Shown in pieces: positions 12,840 through 13,801 of a stretch of DNA of 13,801 bases. The stretch's first letter is position 1. Each line of letters opens with the position of its first letter. Source of the stretch: UBA9732 sp963606545 (GTDB lineage: Bacteria; Spirochaetota; Spirochaetia; Sphaerochaetales; Sphaerochaetaceae); contig CAVCYP010000046.1 in NCBI GenBank assembly GCA_963606545.1, forward strand, positions 1 through 13,801, read 5' to 3'. The notes below the pieces were generated by a model. That model was not told where the DNA came from. It made no database searches and worked only from the letters and a program-made list of their open reading frames with translations. The position numbers and the translations under genes were made by a program.

Positions 12840-12892
12840 TTTGAACTACTTCAAAGTCAACTTCAAACATAGTTCAAACTTTACTTTGAAGT
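12840..12892. repeat. Cluster of nested TTCAAA inverted repeats
   Basis: ACTTCAAAGT (12848-12857) is the exact complement of ACTTTGAAGT (12883-12892), and TTTGAACT (12840-12847) of AGTTCAAA (12871-12878). A further CTTCAAAC lies between. Six TTCAAA/TTTGAA cores thus fall in 53 bases, just after the stop of the membrane-protein gene. Possible roles are an operator array or a weak transcript-end structure. Confidence 0.6.
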
Positions 12893-12906
12893 GCAGCCTT
12901 AATGCT

Positions 12907-13560
12907 TTATTGTTCCCCAAAGGTTCTGATTTTCCTGAACGACAGCACAGTGACTGCTACGACAAGAAGCCATATACCGCCGCTTGTGTAGGCTGTCAGT
13001 GTCTGCATATCTTCAGACTGTCCGCCAGTCGCTATTATGAGTGCATTCTGGAGAGTAAGAACAGAAAGCATCGCATCTATGAAGTTAATTGTCCTAAGTT
13101 CTGAAATGAATACGCTTGCTTCTTTCTTTGCTTTTACAGCGTTCATTATCGCCATTGTGACACGGTAGGTCGTATAGGTTGCCATTGCTATGGCGGGAAT
13201 AAGGCCGTGGGTATAACTGTGGCTCCCAATAGTCATCATTGCTATTGGAACAATAAGAGAGAGGTTCATTACAAGAAGGAGGACGTGAGTCCTGAGATAG
13301 ATATCCCTGTCATTCCTCACATTGTCCTCTCCCCTTCTCTGATGCAGCACAATGACACTCCTAACAATAAAGAGCAGGGCATAGTACACAGATATCGAAC
13401 CATGCCAAAGAGAGGAGTACATAACGCCGAGGACGGCATTGAAAGCCATGAAAAAGAAATTCATCAGAGCCGACAGTGACGAAAATACTGCGGTCTTTCT
13501 GCCGTAGTCCTCCCCTAGCCACTCTCTTACATCTTCCGCTTTCTTTAGGATTCTGCTCAT
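12907..13560 (-). CDS. Six-helix membrane protein, function unknown
   Basis: A 217-residue protein with an N-terminal amphipathic segment (SRILKKAEDVREWLGEDYGRK). About six membrane helices follow, near 27-48, 55-73, 90-110, 118-140, 158-178 and 190-208. Charged loops include HQRRGEDNVRNDRD (73-86) and KAKKEAS (143-149). No transporter, protease or kinase motif is visible and I do not recognise the family. Its base composition seems somewhat richer in GC than neighbouring genes, possibly indicating separate acquisition. The ATG at 13560 follows a TGCTATAAG extended -10 by only eight bases, so the mRNA may be leaderless. A different minus frame, open from 13684, reads MGEIGALLGALFGGTCVKAA and overlaps it. 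A frameshifted longer N-terminus is therefore possible but unlikely. Confidence 0.75.
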   Translation of the reverse strand: MSRILKKAEDVREWLGEDYGRKTAVFSSLSALMNFFFMAFNAVLGVMYSSLWHGSISVYYALLFIVRSVIVLHQRRGEDNVRNDRDIYLRTHVLLLVMNLSLIVPIAMMTIGSHSYTHGLIPAIAMATYTTYRVTMAIMNAVKAKKEASVFISELRTINFIDAMLSVLTLQNALIIATGGQSEDMQTLTAYTSGGIWLLVVAVTVLSFRKIRTFGEQ

Positions 13561-13568
13561 GCCCGAAT

Positions 13569-13577
13569 CTTATAGCA
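13569..13577 (-). promoter_or_regulatory. Extended -10 element before the membrane-protein gene
   Basis: TGCTATAAG read on the minus strand, with only a weak -35 (TCTTCA near 13597). It would start transcription within a few bases of the ATG at 13560. Confidence 0.4.
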
Positions 13578-13580
13578 TAA

Positions 13581-13618
13581 TTCCTTGAAAATGAAGAAAA
13601 TTTAGATTTTTCAAGGAA
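13581..13618. repeat. 11-bp perfect inverted repeat upstream of the membrane-protein gene
   Basis: TTCCTTGAAAA (13581-13591) and TTTTCAAGGAA (13608-13618) with a 16-base loop. It overlaps the likely -35 region of the minus-strand gene, the position of a repressor or activator operator. Confidence 0.6.
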
Positions 13619-13650
13619 CGAGAGAGCTGCTTTCACGCACGTTCCGCCAA

Positions 13651-13672
13651 ACAGTGCGCCTAACAGTGCGCC
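13651..13672. repeat. Short tandem direct repeat
   Basis: ACAGTGCGCC occurs at 13651-13660 and 13663-13672, a period of 12 bases. It is noticeably GC-rich for an intergenic region here. On the minus strand it encodes GALLGAL within an unlikely overlapping frame. Confidence 0.5.
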
Positions 13673-13689
13673 AATCTCACCCATTTTTA

Positions 13690-13719
13690 TTAGCGTTAAC
13701 CCACATGCAGTGCTATAAT
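13690..13719 (+). promoter_or_regulatory. Extended -10 promoter of the last gene
   Basis: TGC-TATAAT (13711-13719), a perfect -10 with an extended TG motif. A weak -35 TTAGCG (13690-13695) lies 18 bases upstream. It is divergent from the membrane-protein gene. Confidence 0.55.
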
Positions 13720-13746
13720 TAACAAAACAATCAGAGGGAAATTCAT

Positions 13747-13801
13747 ATGAAACTACAACTTAACTACTTTAAGTATGCAGCAACACATTACAAAACAAAA
13801 T
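13747..13801 (+). CDS. Start of an unidentified gene, cut by window edge
   Basis: Eighteen codons are visible (MKLQLNYFKYAATHYKTK). AGAGGGA lies about nine bases before the ATG, and a TGCTATAAT promoter is upstream, so a real gene start is well supported. The polar, aromatic-rich N-terminus gives no family. It is transcribed divergently from the membrane protein. Confidence 0.6.
   Translation, partial: MKLQLNYFKYAATHYKTK

Larger units (their letters stand above)
12456..12906. other. Gene-free stretch upstream of the ABC operon
   Basis: No full-length gene. It holds a minus-strand hydrophobic frame that may be a remnant (12531-12704), the palindrome GTTCTAGAAC near 12813-12822, and a cluster of inverted repeats at 12840-12892. 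The ABC operon promoter must lie in its left part but I cannot place it confidently. Confidence 0.45.

Noticed and set aside
12829..13104. Plus-strand 91-codon frame after a TATAAT-like box
   Set aside because: Mostly antisense to the membrane-protein gene, no Shine-Dalgarno, poor -35 spacing, and low-complexity composition.
13361..13684. Minus-strand 107-codon frame (MGEIGALLGALFGG...) overlapping the membrane-protein gene
   Set aside because: No Shine-Dalgarno, it runs through an 11-bp dyad, and its second half is an out-of-frame reading of the better supported gene.
1..13801. CRISPR arrays, tRNA or rRNA genes
   Set aside because: No regularly spaced repeats, no cloverleaf or CCA-ended segment, and no rRNA-like sequence were seen on reading the window.

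Overview
The window looks like a chromosomal segment of a moderately AT-rich bacterium. A host-associated spirochaete of the Treponema type is my best guess, but this is an inference. The supporting points are a treponeme-like DnaK N-terminus, a GerMN-domain membrane protein beside der, a long anchored coiled-coil protein in the grpE cluster, and an rny-ymdB-tlyA cluster. Some accessory parts (holin-like toxin, XRE-AbrB regulator with an ABC-2 exporter) are more typical of Firmicutes, so a Firmicute or transfer from one cannot be excluded.

Positions 1-8400 are conserved housekeeping genes. On the minus strand, der (ribosome-assembly GTPase), a HAD hydrolase and a membrane-anchored coiled-coil protein are tightly coupled (4-nt overlap, then a 3-nt gap). 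They run into grpE and dnaK (cut by the window edge), each of which has its own sigma70-like promoter. A GerMN-domain protein is transcribed divergently from der, apparently on a nearly leaderless mRNA. It converges on a second minus-strand operon, rny (RNase Y) - ymdB - tlyA, whose promoter has a perfect -35 box and 17-bp spacing.

Positions 8570-10400 hold the most interesting structure: a type I toxin-antitoxin locus split by an insertion sequence. A 25-codon holin-like toxin ORF with a perfect Shine-Dalgarno lies at 10179-10256 (minus). A strong plus-strand promoter at 8572-8600 would make a convergent antisense RNA. An IS3/IS150-type element (about 1.49 kb, OrfA/OrfB joined by an A_AAA_AAA -1 frameshift) sits between them. 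It separates the two arms of what reads as one 12-bp terminator stem, so it landed in the terminator loop. The two RNA leaders share a 15-16 nt sequence, placed as an inverted repeat around the locus. The toxin leader also carries a decoy-SD/anti-SD hairpin.

Positions 10631-12446 are a three-gene minus-strand operon: ABC ATPase, ABC-2 permease and an XRE-AbrB fusion regulator. A 12-bp palindrome covers the ATPase start codon. The 460 bases from 12447 to 12906 have no convincing gene; they hold a short hydrophobic reading frame that may be a gene remnant and a cluster of TTCAAA-type inverted repeats. The window ends with an unrecognised six-helix membrane protein (minus), a divergent promoter, and the first 18 codons of a plus-strand gene.
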